Shown in pieces: positions 35,040 through 47,083 of a stretch of 64,000 nucleotides of DNA (position 1 is its first letter; every line of letters starts with the position of its first letter). Position numbers and translations under genes: made by a program. The notes beneath the pieces were generated by a model. That model ran no database searches. It was not told where the DNA came from and worked only from the letters and a program-made list of their open reading frames with translations. Source of the stretch: Anomaloglossus baeobatrachus (Eukaryota > Chordata > Amphibia > Anura > Aromobatidae); NCBI RefSeq assembly GCF_048569485.1, contig NC_134356.1:464833820-464897819 (forward strand). Direction: 5' to 3'.

Positions 35040-35310
35040 CGAACAAAGGAATTAGGAACACTTAGGAGCTTTTATAGCATACCGTTATGGAGTTGGTCAC
35101 CTCTTTTCAGCTATAACAGCTTTCACTTTTCTGAGAAGGCTTTCTACAAGATTTTGGAGGGTATGTGTGAGAGTTTTGTACTTTCATCCAGACGAGCATT
35201 TGTAAGGTCAGATATAATGATTGGATGAGAGGGCCTGACTCACAATCTCCATTGTAATTTATCTTAAAGATGTTCAATAGGCTTGAGGTTAGGGTGTAAA
35301 GTGGCTTGGG
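35040..35310 (-). pseudogene. Tc1/mariner transposase C-terminal fragment
   Basis: The minus strand reads NLKPIEHL followed, after breaks, by SDLTNARLDESTK, resembling the D-x-N-P-I-E region and C-terminal tail of Tc1-like transposases. It is short, heavily mutated and lacks identified ends. Confidence 0.5.
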
Positions 35311-35924
35311 GCAGTAGCCGTGGGTGAGGGACTTGTTTTCTGTGCAGCCACGATACAGGAAATTGAGGTTGCTGGATGTGTATGTGTTGTGTTGTAACTA
35401 CCGTGGACACCTTCGCCTTTGTGGCTGCCACGCTCTGTCCAGTATCTGACTCCTTTGTCCCCAGGTTGAGGAAACATGTTGGTAAAAACAGTTTTTGTCA
35501 CGTGACAATAAACTAAAGTACACAGGGCAGCAGGCATTGTACTTCAAGGACACTTGTGTATGTTACAGAGGCACATTCATCACGTTGCAGGTGACAACAT
35601 TACTTGTGTACATTATGTAAGTTGAACAGATAAAATGAACCTCCATCTTCCTGGTACAGGGCCACATGGGTCACTGTGTTACGCTGTGAGCCCTGCAGCC
35701 AGACTGCTGACTGTGATCCCTTACAAGGGCCGCTTCTAGAGCCACTACCCTCTTTATGTGTCCACAGCTGGGCAGATCCTTTTCCTCTCTAAAATCCCCC
35801 ACATCTGGCAGGAAGTGAAGTCACTTCCCTTCCAAGTCTCTCTCTAGTAAGATTCACCCACCTACCTGTGTGCTAGATCTCTGTCGCCACTTAGGTTTCT
35901 TTCCTGATCTTGCTCCCTGGTACT

Positions 35925-35959
<35 letters not shown>

Positions 35960-36564
35960 ATGTATTTTGTCTTCTCTTTCTAGGTTTCCACTACACATTA
36001 ACTGGAAAAACACTCTCCCACTGTGGGCTATTCCTAAGTCTTAACTGTCTTTTACCCTGCTGTCTGTGGCTGGGCAAACTTAAAATGTATATCAGGGACT
36101 TTAAATAATAATTAAAATGTGCTTACACACTACCAGGCAGTGTCTATTGTGCCCGGTCTGACATTGCAACGGCAGAGTGGTAGCTTTTTATCTACTCTGC
36201 TTTGCAGATGGAACAGGACACCCAAAGTCATGCTGACAGCCGACTCCTCCAGTTATGCAGCAGGGTCCCTGTTGTCAATCAGCATTGTAAATCCCGCACT
36301 GTCTACAGAGCAGAGCGGAAAGGAAGCCTCTTCTCTGTTTACGAAGCCATTGTATTGCCAGCAGGAGTGGTCTGTGACTGCTCTATGTCGTCAAAGAACA
36401 GTGCTGGGTTTAACAGGCAGTTAGGTAGTAACTACCTGCCTGTTAGTGCAGGATATACCCTTTAACCTTTCACCCAGTTCTATGCAGACGTTACAATTCT
36501 TTAGTGACACTGCTATGCTTTACACCTTAGCCTAATTTACACTCATATTACATTATCAACACTG
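35311..36564. other. TRPM1 intron, no gene seen
   Basis: Contains a (CA)n microsatellite at 35927-35956 and otherwise unremarkable intronic sequence. The open frames of about 100 codons at 36119-36465 overlap in two frames and look fortuitous. Confidence 0.45.
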
Positions 36565-36568
36565 CTAC

Positions 36569-38988
36569 TGTGACGCCCTGGACAAGCCAGGGGTCACAGG
36601 TAATTACACCACCACACCCTACACCCCGGTTAGGCACATCTGAGCCAGACACAAAACCCTTGTTGCCTTCCTCCAGGGGCTGATGTCCACACCAGGGGTG
36701 GGCCAGGCGGTTGGTCCCGCCCACCAAGGAGTTCACAGTCCTGGAGGCGGGAACAGAGAGCAGATAAGTTTTGACAGTGAAAGTGAGAGGAAGGAAAAGT
36801 GTGGTACAGGAGCAACAATCTGACTGCGTCCGGGTGTGTGCCCCAGGCGAGACAGCAAGGTTGGCAGACGGCGGTGACCGTCTGCAGGAGTGGCCTATCG
36901 GAGTTGCCGTAAGGACCGTGGATGGGCGGTGGCCCGGCGGTACCGGACCGGTACACAAGGAGAAGCCAGCACCATTGGCAGGGGCTTTTTGGACCCCGGC
37001 AAGGCTTGGAGTCGCCGTGAATTTGCCGAATCTGTCAGTGAAGGGGACCTCCTGGGTTTCCAAACAACTAAGTCCCGATTGAAGGCAACAGTCCAACCGA
37101 GTGAGAGAGACACCGCCACCGCCAAGGCATCAGTTTCTCAGGGCCAGTGCCTGCGGGCAAAAAGGGGCTCCTCCGGCCCATATCCAAGCCGGGGAGCGGG
37201 TTACCGGTGGGAACCCATTGGAACCAACAGCAGGACTAGGTGCAGGTGTCGCGGGCGGAGGAGGGGACGCCGCGCTCTCTTACTGCTTGGGTCCGGCTGC
37301 CGCTGCTGCTGCGGCCGCTGCTGCTTGGTGGCTCGAGCGATGGGCCGGATCCCGGGGACTCGAGCGGCGCTCCTCGCCCGTGAGTGAAAAGGGGTTTGGT
37401 TTTGGGGATTTATTATCCGTGACACCACCCACGGTTGTGGTGATTGTGTGGACACCACCGCTGCTCTGTATGGGAATTCCGGGAGCGGTCACAGGGAGCA
37501 GCTTTGCTGTTATTTCTTCCCTCCGTGGGTAGGGGGTTGGTTGTCCCGGGGCCCGGTGATGGGGTAGGGGTGGATGGCAGGCCGGGTGCGGGGCCTGGTG
37601 AGGTGCAGGGTCACGGGGGCAGCGCTGTGCCGTACGGCACGGTGGTACTCACTCAGCCTGAGACGTTGACACAGTTCTCGGTAAAACACACGGCTGGAAA
37701 GACGGTTCCCACGGACGGCTGCTGTTGCTTTTCCCCGGTAGTTAGCGGTGACGGTCTCTGTCCCTGCACCTAGTGTAATGTTGGTAGCGATGGGTTCCCA
37801 CCGGTTACCCGCTCCCCGACTTGGATATGGGCCGGAGGAGCCCCTCTGTGCCCGCAGGCGCTGGCCCTGAGAAACTGGTGCCTTGGCGGCGGCGGTGTCT
37901 CTCTCCTACGGTTGGACTGTTGCCTTCAATTGGGACTTTGTTGTTGGGAGACCCGGAGGTCCCCTTCACTGACGGATTTGGCAAATTCACGGCGACTCCT
38001 AGCCTTGCTGGGATCCGAAAGGCCCCTGCCAATGGTGCTGGCTTCTCCTTGTATACCGGTCCGGTATCGCCGGGCCACCACCCGTCCACGGTCCTTTCGG
38101 CAACCTCCGATCAGCCTCTCCTGCAGACGGTCACCACCGTCTGCTAACCTTGCTGTCTCTGTCCGGGGCATACACCCGGACCAACTTTAGGCTTTCAAAA
38201 CTGTCACTTTCTCCTTCACTTCAACTCCTCTCACTTGCTCCTCTACCACTTCCCTCTCACTTCAAACTAACTTCCAACTCTCACTGCCTGGTTTTCCCAC
38301 CTCCAGGGCTGTGTACTCCTCGGTGGGCGGAGCCAACCGCCTGGCCCACCCCCTGGTGTGGACATCAGCCCCTGGAGGAAGGCAACAAGGATTTCAGGTC
38401 TAGCTTAGGTGTACCTATCTGGGGTGTAGGGTGTGTGATGTCATTACCTGTGACCCCTGGCTTGCCCAGGGCGTCACACAGGGAAAGGACAGTCACCGTT
38501 AACCTGCCGGGGAAAAGCAACAGCAGCCGTCTGTGGGACCCGTCTTTCCAGCCGTGTGTTTTACCGTGAACTGTGTCATCATCTCAGGCTGAGTGAGTAC
38601 CACCGTGCCGTGCGGCACAGCGCTGCCCCCGCGACCCTGCACCTCACCAGGCCCCGCAACCCGCCTGCCATCACCCATCCTTACCCCATCACTGGGCCCC
38701 AGGACAACCAACCCCTACCCACGGAGGGGAGAACCAACAACTCAGCTGCTCCCTGTCACCGCTCCCGGGATCCCCATACAGAGCAGCGGTGGTGTCACCA
38801 AAATCACCACAACCGTGGGTGGCATCACGGACAATAAATCCCCACAATCAACCCCCTTTTCACTCACGGGCGAGGAGCGCCGCTCGAGTCCCCGGGATCC
38901 GGCCCACCGCTCGAGCCACCACCAAGCAGCAGCAGCGGCCGGACCCGAGCAGTGGGAGAGTGCAGCGTCCCCTTCTCCGCCCGCGACA
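36569..38988 (+). mobile_element. Solo LTR of the cold-shock-element type, split by an inverted copy
   Basis: Starts TGTGACGCCCTGGACAAGCC and ends CCGCGACA, with the 4-bp target CTAC at 36565-36568 and 38989-38992. Without the nested insertion it is about 1184 bp. Clear similarity to the LTRs at 9101 and 12422 runs along its length (cctccaggggctgatg, cccaccaaggagttcaca, acggacaataaa). No internal region remains, so it arose by LTR-LTR recombination. Confidence 0.85.
37247..38478 (-). mobile_element. Second solo LTR, inserted in reverse inside the first
   Basis: A complete 1232-bp LTR in minus orientation, from the complement of TGTGACGCCCTGGGCAAGCC (at 38478) to the complement of the GCGACA end (at 37247). 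The 4-bp target CAGG is duplicated at 37243-37246 and 38479-38482. It belongs to the same family as its host LTR. Confidence 0.85.
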
Positions 38989-39149
38989 CTACATCTTATG
39001 CATTACTATACCTTACATTATACATTCCTATAACACTGCTATACATAACTCTATTACAGAAACATTATAAAGGAGCACAATACATTTCACATTACATCAG
39101 TATGATTGGTGTCTTCATGGAAGAACGTGACAGGCCGTCCACCTCCTTA

Positions 39150-39585
39150 GGCCCTGTGCGCACGCTACGGATTTACCGCGGATTTTGCCATGGATTTGCC
39201 GCGGATTTGCTGCAGAAAATGTGTCTAACATTGCTGCAGTCAATTCCCCAGCAAAACCTATGGGTTTTAAAAAATGCTGTGCGCACACTGCATTTTTTTT
39301 ATACCTGCGGATTTACCCGCTGATTTTCCGTTGCAGAATTAATGAGTATGTCACTTCTTTTCCACAGGTACCTGCGGTTTTTGCCATAGATAATGGTAAA
39401 AATCCGCGGGGACCAACTTGCGGAAAATCCGCTGTAAATCCGCGGTAAATCCACAACAAAACCGCGGAAAATCGAGGCAAAAACGCGGGTGTGGTTTTAC
39501 CACGGTTTTTACCACTGGTGCAGGATTCTTTCAGAGGGTCCGTTTTTTTCTTAACAAAAAGGCACTTTCTAGTGCGCACATAGCC
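39150..39585. mobile_element. Harbinger-like MITE with GTGCGCAC ends
   Basis: Ends GGCCCTGTGCGCACGCT and, inverted, GGCTATGTGCGCACT, the same ends as the elements at 44862 and 54139. The interior is dominated by repeated ccgcggattt / aaatccgcgg motifs. Flanks are TTA (39147-39149) and TCA (39586-39588), a slightly eroded target duplication. Confidence 0.6.
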
Positions 39586-40399
39586 TCACATGGGCACTAG
39601 TTGGACTAGTCAAATTTTTCCACACTGAACTCCCTCAACTATGAGTATATGAGCCTTTATTTGTGCACTTGGGCACAGTCATGCTAGAACAGAAAAAGCT
39701 CTTCCCTAAATTTTTACCACAATATGGGAAGTATACATTATAATGCCTTGGAAACGAAAGAATTAAGAATACTCTTCATACGGTGTTTCCCCGAAAATAA
39801 GACCTCCCCCGAAAATAAGACCTAGCAGGATTTTTCAGGGAGGCTTACATATAAGACATACCCCAAAAATAAGACCTAGTTGCGGTCCAATAATGAAGTG
39901 TCCATGCAGCTAAAAAAGTTAAAGATACTGCAGGACACTTCATTATAGACAGTGGATACCCCCAAATCAGACAAGAAGAGAGAAGACCTCGAGATCATAC
40001 TCACCAGACACCTACCGGGAGCAGGGAAGCGCATCAAGGTCCTGCAGTGGAACACACTCAAATCACACACACACAGACACACATGAGAACACACACACAA
40101 ACCCATGAGATCACACACACAATCACACTACAGATTGCATACACACACTCACCACATCCAGCGATATCGCTTGCTTCTCGGCGCGCATAAGGACCTGCGA
40201 CACTGTGCAGTGGATATTCCAGGACCTGCGGGAGGATCACATGGCCGGAAGCACGTGGTATCACTGGATGTGGTGAGTGTGTGCGCAATTGTACCGGTAT
40301 GTGCGATTTCGTGAGAGTGTGTCAGTGTATGCGATCGGATGTGTGAGTGTGTGTTCTAATGTGTGAGTGTGTATTCTGATGTGTGAGTGTGTGTTCTGA

Positions 40400-41367
40400 C
40401 ATCTCGAGGAAAGAAGGTTTAATCATAACCACAGACGAGGATTCTTTACTGTACGAGCAGTGAGACTATGGAACTCTCTGCCGCATGGTGTTGTAATGAG
40501 TGATTCACTACTAACATTTAAGCAGAGCCTGGATGCCTTTCTTGAAAAATATAATATTACCAGTTATGTATATTAGATTTTATGACAGGGTGTTGATCCA
40601 GGGAACTAGTCTGATTGCCGTATGTGGAGTCAGGAAGGAATTTTTTTCCCCATTGGAGTTTATTTGACACATTGGGTTTTTTTTGCCTTCCTCTGGATCA
40701 ACATGTTAGGCTACGGGTTGAACTAGATGGACTTAGGCGGGCTTTGCACACTACGACATCGCAGGTGCGATGTCGGTGGGGTCAAATGGAAAATGACGCA
40801 CTTCCGGCATCGCATGCGACATCGTAGTGTGTAAAGCCTAGATGATACGATTAATGAGCGCAAAAGCGTCGTAATCGTATCATCGGTGCAGCGTCGGTGT
40901 AATCCATAATTACGCTGACGCGACAGTCCGATGTTGTTCCTCGCTCCTGCGGCAGCACACATCGCTGTGTGTGAAGCCGCAGGAGCGAGGAACATCTCCT
41001 ACCGGCGTCACTGCGGATTCCGTAGGATATGCGGAAGGAAGCAGGTGGGCGGGATGTTTACATCCCACTCATCTCCGCCCCTCCGCTCCGATTGGCCGCC
41101 TGGCGTGTGACGTTGCTATGACGCCACACGACCCGCCCCCTTAACAAGGAGGCGGGTTGCCGGCCAGATCGACGGTCGCAGGACAGGTGAGTCCATGTGA
41201 AGCTGCCGTAGCGATAATGTTCGCTACGGCAGCTATCACAAGGAAATCGCTGCTGCGACGGGGGCGGGTACTATCGCGCTCGGCATCGCAGCATCGGCCT
41301 GCGATGTCGCAGCGTGCAAAGTACCCCTTAGAGTCTCCCTTCAACCTTAAAAAACTATGAAACTATG
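40400..41367 (+). mobile_element. CR1/L2-like LINE 3' end
   Basis: 5'-truncated LINE tail. The end of the coding part reads close to SLDAFLEKYNI. A 3' UTR follows with gccttcctctggatcaacat, gggttgaactagatgga and, after an inserted MITE, ttcaacctt and the (A)ACTATG tail. It is interrupted at 40736-41327. Too short for any enzyme. Confidence 0.7.
40736..41327. mobile_element. Harbinger-like MITE inside the LINE tail
   Basis: Inverted ends ggcgggctttgcacactacga and ggggtactttgcacgctgcga, with TTA at 40733-40735 and 41328-41330. Removing it restores the LINE tail gatggacttagagtctccct. Sister of 32319-32899. Confidence 0.85.
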
Positions 41368-42211
41368 TGTGAGTTTCGGCCGGACGCAGGGGAGTACGGT
41401 GTGCAGCACATCTGCCTGGAGCGCCCCCCGGAGATCACAGGGTGGAATGATGTGGAATCTGATGTGTGAGTGTGTGTTTGTGTGTGTACATGCTATGTGA
41501 TGTGTGAGTGTATGTGTGTATATGCTATCTGATGTGAGTATGTATGTGTGTATTTATATGCTATCTGATGTGTGAGTGTGTAAGCTATCTGATGTGTGAG
41601 TGTGTTCTGATGTATGTGTGTCGGCCAGATGCAGGGGAGGATGGCGTGCAGCACAGAGATCCCAGGGAGGAATGATATGGAATCTGATATGAGTGTATGC
41701 TATCTGATGTGCGAGTGTGTGATCTAATGTATGTGTGTTGGCCAGACGCAGGGGAGGACAACGTGCTGGGAGATCTGGGAGCCACACAGATGCCCGGGGC
41801 TGGTAAGTTTGATGATCCTTGGAAGGGGGGGGTTCTGCTTTTTGTGGGGTGTAAACTTACCCCAAACCATGTCTCCTCAAGAATGAGACACCCCCTGAAA
41901 ATAAGACCTAGTGCTTTTTTCAGGGCAAAAAAAAAATATAAGACAGTGTCTTATTTTCAGGGAAACAGGGTAGTAAAAAAATGGGCATACGTCAACGCCT
42001 GAAAAATAACCCCATAGCTTTATGCTTCCTGCACCAGACTTTACAGTTGGCATAATATAATCAGAAATGTGACTATCTCATGGCATTTGCCAAAGCCATA
42101 CTTACCTATCAGCCTACCAGATAGTGAAGCATGATTCGTCATTCCACAGAACATGGTTTCATTGTTTTAAACGTTTGATGATAAATGTCTAATCACTGGA
42201 ATGCTACTTTA

Positions 42212-43788
42212 CAGTGGGTGAAATATGTATTGAACACATCACCAATTTTCTAAGTAAATATCTTAATGTGCTATTGACATAAATTTCTCAACAGATGTCA
42301 GTAACAACCCATCAAATCCACACAAGCAAAGAAAGCAAACCATAGATGTCAATAAATTTAGTGATGTGTAATAATGAGAAATGACACAGGAAAAAAGTAT
42401 TAAACATGCTTACTGACATTTTTTAATACTTTGTACAGAATCCTTTCTTGCTGACGACAGCTTCAAGACACCTCTTGTATGGAGAAATTAGTCACATGCA
42501 TTGCTCAGGTGTGATTTTGGTCCATTCTTCCAAACGCTCAGGTTCCATGGCCTCCTACTACCGTATGAACTCTGAGATTTAGTTCCTTTCCCTCAATTTT
42601 CTATTGGATTCAGATCAGGTGATTGGCTGGGCCATTCCAGCAGCTTTATTTTCTTTCTCTGAAATCAATTGATAGTTTCCTTGGCTGTGTATTTGGGATC
42701 ATTGTCATGCTGAAATGTCCACCCTCGTCTCATCTTCATTATCCTGGTAGATTGCAGCATATTTTTATCAATAATATCTATGTACATTTGTCCATTCATC
42801 CTTCATTTAATTATATGCAGTTTGCCAATGCTGTATGATGAAATAAAGCCTCACATCCTGATGTTCCCACCTCCAATCTTCACTGTTAGCATGGTGTTTT
42901 TGGCCTTTCGGACTTTAAACATGGTGTATATTATAGCATCCAAAGAGTTCAATTTTGGATTCATCTCACCAGAATTTATTCTCCCAGTATTTCACAGGCT
43001 TGTCTGAATGTTGTTGAGCTAACTTTAAATGCGCTTGATCGTGCTTTTTGTTCAGCAATGGAGTCTTGCGTGGTGAGCGTGCATACAGGCCATGGAGGTT
43101 GAGTGCATTGCTTATTGTTTTCTTTGAAACAATTGTACCTGCTGATTCCAGGTCTTTCTGTAGCTCTCCACAGGTGGTTCTTAGATCTTGAACAACTCTT
43201 CTGATAATTCCTTTCACTCTTCTGTCTAAAGTCTTGCATGGAGCACCTGGACATGGCCGGTTTAGGGTGAAATGATGTTCTTTCCACTTCCGGATCATGG
43301 CCCCAACAGTGCTCACTGGAAATCTCAGTAGTTTAAAAAATCTTGTGTAACCACTGTCATCAGTATGTTTTGCAACAATAAAGTTGTGAAAGTTTTGAGA
43401 CAGCTCACTGGTTTTACCCATCATGAAATGATTCTTGTGTGGCACCTTGGAAATGAGACAACTTTTTATAGGCCATCAGTTGAACCAGCTTTTATTTTAA
43501 CTAAGAGGCAGAATTCCTTTCTAATTACTGGTAGATTTCAACTTGTGTTATGACTTTCCATGACTTTTTACCGCTCTTTCTTTATCTGTTCAATACTCTT
43601 TCCCTGAGTCATTTCTCGTTATTACACATAACTTAATTTCTGAACATATAAGGTTTGATTTCTCTGCGCCTGTCTGGATTGGATAGGTTGTTAAAGACAT
43701 CTGGTAATAAATTCACGTCACTAGCCATTTTTAGAAATATATTTACTTAGAAAATTGGTGACATGTTAAATACTTACTTTACCCACTA
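42212..43788 (-). mobile_element. Tc1-like transposon, transposase broken
   Basis: TIRs CAGTGGGTGAAATATGTATT and, at the other end, a diverged complement, continuing as accaattttctaagtaaata on both sides; TA at 42210-42211 and 43789-43790. The minus-strand transposase starts MGKTSELSQNFHNFIVAKHT (43421) with the paired helix-turn-helix region (STVGAMIRKWKEH and DLRTTCGELQKDL), then KKHDQAHLKLAQQHSDKPVK. The frame closes at 42966, just where the catalytic WTDE motif is expected: the Trp codon is followed by a stop. Downstream remnants continue out of frame. About 150 of the usual 340 residues are open, so it is inactive. Confidence 0.88.
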
Positions 43789-44861
43789 TACTATTGGGAG
43801 CCTCAGAGATTAAAAGAATGGGGATCCTGTGTCCCCATTTGAATGGATCAGTGTCACTCCCATAGAGAATAAATGTAAGAAATCTAATGACTCTCAGTTC
43901 TTCCTTGCTTTTTAGCCATCTTTCTGGCTGAACAATGCCATTAAGAATGATATACACTACTAAATTTTTGGGATATTTTTATGAATTTAAAATTTATGGA
44001 AAACATAAAATGTTCACGCTACAGCAATATTTTACCATGAAAGTAGGGCATTTAAGTAGACACATGCAATGTTATTTTCTTCATCTCAAACAATAACTTG
44101 TCATGTAGCTTTAAGCATCAATTACAGCTTAACAATGACATCTCATGCTGTTGACCTTTCGAGTTATTGTCTGCTGAGGTATGGCATCTCACTCTTTTTG
44201 AAGGGCATCCTCAAGTTATTGATGTTCTATGGTACAGAATTACAAGCCTGTACATGGCGACTCAGCTGATCCCATAGGTTTTCTATGGGATTCAAGTCTG
44301 GAGAAAGTGCAGGACACTCTATTTCAGGTACCCCTGTCTCCAGCAGTCGTTACCTAATGTTGCAACCTCGATGAGCTGGAGCACTTTCATCTATGAAAAT
44401 GAAATACGAGGTCCTGTGTTGTTCATGCAGATGCACAATGACTGGATTAATAATGTTATTGAATTAGTAGGGGATTGTCACTTTAACATTCTCAAAGTGT
44501 AGGCAGTTCTATATTAACCAGACATACCTGCCCACACTGTAACACTACCACCAAGAAAGTCTTGTCTAGTGACATCAATGGCTGATGCATAGCGCTCTTC
44601 TTGACATCTCTAACATCATTGTCAGCCATCAATTCTGCTCAGGGCGAGATTACTTTCATCAGGAAACAGCACTGGTCCCTCGCCCAGCATAGATGCTCTC
44701 TGGTCCTTGAAAGATGATGATTCCTGTGCCTGGTGATGTGTTATGGTACCCTTGCTGGTCATGTAGCATGCAGACCACAGTGATGTAAAGGGTTTTGAAT
44801 AGTTTGATGTTACACTTGGGTGCCTCTTACCTCCCTTAAATGGGCTTGGAGTTGTATGTAA

Positions 44862-45233
44862 GGCTATGTGCGCACGTGTGCGTAATTCATGCAGTTACGC
44901 TGCGCTTTGTAGCGCAGCGTAACTGCATGCGTCCTGCGTCCCCTGCACAGTCTATGGAGATTGTGCAGGGGCCGTGCGCACGTGGCGTTTTAGAGCGCAG
45001 CGCTTCGGCTTCTGCTGAAGCGCTGCGTTCTAAGAAGTGACATGTCACTTCTTCCGTGCACTTTGCCGGCAGCTCCTGCTCTGTCTATGGGAGGAGCTGC
45101 AGGCAGAGCGCATGGAATCGGCTTTTTTTTTCTTTCACTACGGACATTTCTGCAGCGATTTAAAGCGCACGTGTGCTCTTCAGATCGCTGCAGAAATTTC
45201 TGCAGTGACTGTACGCAACGTGCGCACATAGCC
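44862..45233. mobile_element. Multi-hairpin MITE (TAA target), copy 1
   Basis: Ends GGCTATGTGCGCACG with TAA at 44859-44861 and 45234-45236. The interior is a chain of short perfect inverted repeats, including gcagttacgctgcgc and its complement and the 20-bp palindrome agaagtgacatgtcacttct. The copy at 54139 is the same element in the opposite orientation. Harbinger-like by target size; no coding capacity. Confidence 0.8.
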
Positions 45234-45236
45234 TAA

Positions 45237-45880
45237 TACTATTGTATGTACTGAGGATTTCGATTGCGTTAGGGCAATGACAACCAGAGACGAGTTCTTG
45301 GTGCAGAGATGTTTATAATATGTAACCAACGATATGTACATAAACGGAACAAAACACAGTAGTACAATAAACACAGGAAATACCTTCCAGGATCGGAGCG
45401 AAGGGAATTCCCGGGGCCACGCACCGGACTCCCCCAGGGAGACCACCAAGAGCGAACCCCTATACAGGGACTGTCTGGCAATCACCCCAGAAGGCCTAAA
45501 TGCGCAGCAGCCGGGACACAAAGGGCAATAGGTATAGTCCAAAAATGTCCGCACGAGATGAGAGTCCAGAGTGGTTACGAACCGGAAGGAACCGGGCAGA
45601 AGTGCTGACCAAAGACGGCAGACGGAGTCCGGGCACAGCTTGATGAGACCGGGTGAAGTCCAGAGTCGGTGTCGGTTGTTTTTCAGGAGGATCCAAAATG
45701 TCAATCAGGAACCAAGAGCAGCAAAGCAGGAGTACACAGCAAGCAGTATACTCAGGCACTGGACTAAGCTTAGGGGCGGCCTTTTAAACAGATGGACAGG
45801 AAGTAGGGCAACAGAACAGCAAACTCCATGTTAACAGAGGGCAAGCTCATTCAAAAGAGAACTGGAAATCCCGGAAGTCT
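45237..45880. mobile_element. Unclassified insertion in the Tc1-like element
   Basis: About 640 bp that separates catalytic and N-terminal parts of the Tc1 transposase and resembles neither. It contains tatacagggactgtctggc and a G-rich stretch. The minus-strand frame of 174 codons (45180-45704) resembles no known protein. Exact ends were not found. Confidence 0.4.
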
Positions 45881-46177
45881 GACATTGTATGGCATTCATC
45901 ATCCAGTTCCAAAGGGCATTGTTCATAATGAAGCTGTCATTAGTGTGGGATGTGGCCAAAGAACGTCCACTTCTATGCTTTTTTTGTAACTTTTCCAGTC
46001 TCTCTGTATCTCTGTTGTAACCTGCTGATGACACTCTGTGACACTCTAAGCTCTGTGGCCACTTCCGTCTGAGAACATCCTGCTTAAAGCCTCGCAATGG
46101 TGAGGTACAGTTGATCAACTGTTAGGGGTTGTCTTGGTCTGATCATGTCAAATTGTGAACAGCATGATAAGGAGAAC

Positions 46178-46831
46178 TGTCACAGGGTGTGTACTGACAG
46201 ACTAGGGGTTCCTAAACTGGCCCTCAGACTCGAGACCCTGCTCTGTCCCTTATCTCAGAGGCAAGCCTGATGTTAGCCAGGTCTGAGCCCTCAGCGTAAC
46301 CCTGACTCCCATCCAAGCCCTGATCTTATGCCACCCACCCTGGGAGTGAACCAGAAACCCAGTAACGAATCGCAACAGAAAAGACACGAGCAAGGGAGAA
46401 AAAACCTCATACACACTGCACTCAAACACAAAGGAGAGACTATATGTGTACAAGGGAATAAAGAAAAGGGTAGGGAATTAACTCACAACAGGGAAACAGT
46501 CATGCCCCGCAGAAAAGCAACTGTAGTTCACGATGAACTGGACAACCACTGAGACCGGGATCGCTGAAGCTATCTTCGGCAGTCTCCTCCTACACTACCC
46601 AGCCTTAAATAGGAAGAGACCAGCTGTGGATGGCAATCAGCAACCTGGCTCTCATAAGAGTTGCACACTGCTCCAAAAAGCATTAACTCCTGCATGGCTG
46701 GAAGCAGTGAAACAACTCAGCCGACGCCCAGCCTAGCTGAGCACTTAAGAGAGACCAGGTTGCCTATCGGACTCTGCAATGTGAACAGAGTCCAACACCA
46801 AAGTTGTAATCCACGTGTGCAGATCTGACAA
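46178..46831. mobile_element. Possible solo LTR
   Basis: 654-bp insert with TGTCACAGGG at one end and ATCTGACA at the other, inside the Tc1-like element. It is flanked by agaac (46173-46177) and aggac (46832-46836), a plausible 5-bp target duplication with one change. TG...CA ends fit an LTR; no internal part is present. Confidence 0.45.
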
Positions 46832-47083
46832 GGACTGTTTAAATAGAAAGACTAATTGAACTCTGAAATCTATTGGACAATTCATGGATCAAACATCTGT
46901 TGTGAATTTTGCCATTAGGCTCCTTGTTAGAGAATAGCAAGTTGTGCACAAAGTGCTAAAACATTGAACAGTTGGACATGTGCATGCAAAAGCTTAGAAA
47001 TGGTCACATTAAGTTAATCTGAAAAGGTTGGAGTGCATATTACCGAAAGCCAAAAATCCTTAAGTTTTTGTGAGTAGTGTATA

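Larger units (their letters stand above)
39781..41970. mobile_element. TA-target DNA transposon (mariner-like MITE) hosting a LINE and a MITE
   Basis: Ends CGGTGTTTCCCCGAAAATAAG and, inverted, CCCTGTTTCCCTGAAAATAAG, flanked by TA (39779-39780 and 41971-41972). The interior has gatgtgtgagtgtgtg minisatellite sequence on both sides of a LINE fragment at about 40400-41367. No transposase; non-autonomous. Confidence 0.7.
43953..47081 (-). mobile_element. Second Tc1-like transposon with three nested insertions
   Basis: Ends TACACTACT at 43953 and its complement ending 47081, with TA duplicated outside (43951-43952 and 47082-47083). Minus-strand transposase remnants are present. The N-terminal DNA-binding part is at about 45885-46118 (INCTSPLRGFKQDVLRRKWP, HRVSSAGYNRDTERL). 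The catalytic C-terminal part is at about 44260-44800 (PALSPDLNPIENLWDQLSRH at 44245-44310). The coding part is interrupted by inserts at 44862-45233, about 45237-45880 and 46178-46831, so the element is dead. Without inserts it would be about 1.5-1.6 kb, the usual Tc1 size. Confidence 0.75.

Noticed and set aside
37101-37532. Open frames of 139-182 codons in the solo LTRs, some with Ala runs
   Set aside because: They cross the boundary between the inner and outer LTR or lie in opposite strands of the same LTR; the Ala run is a gctgctgctgc triplet stretch.
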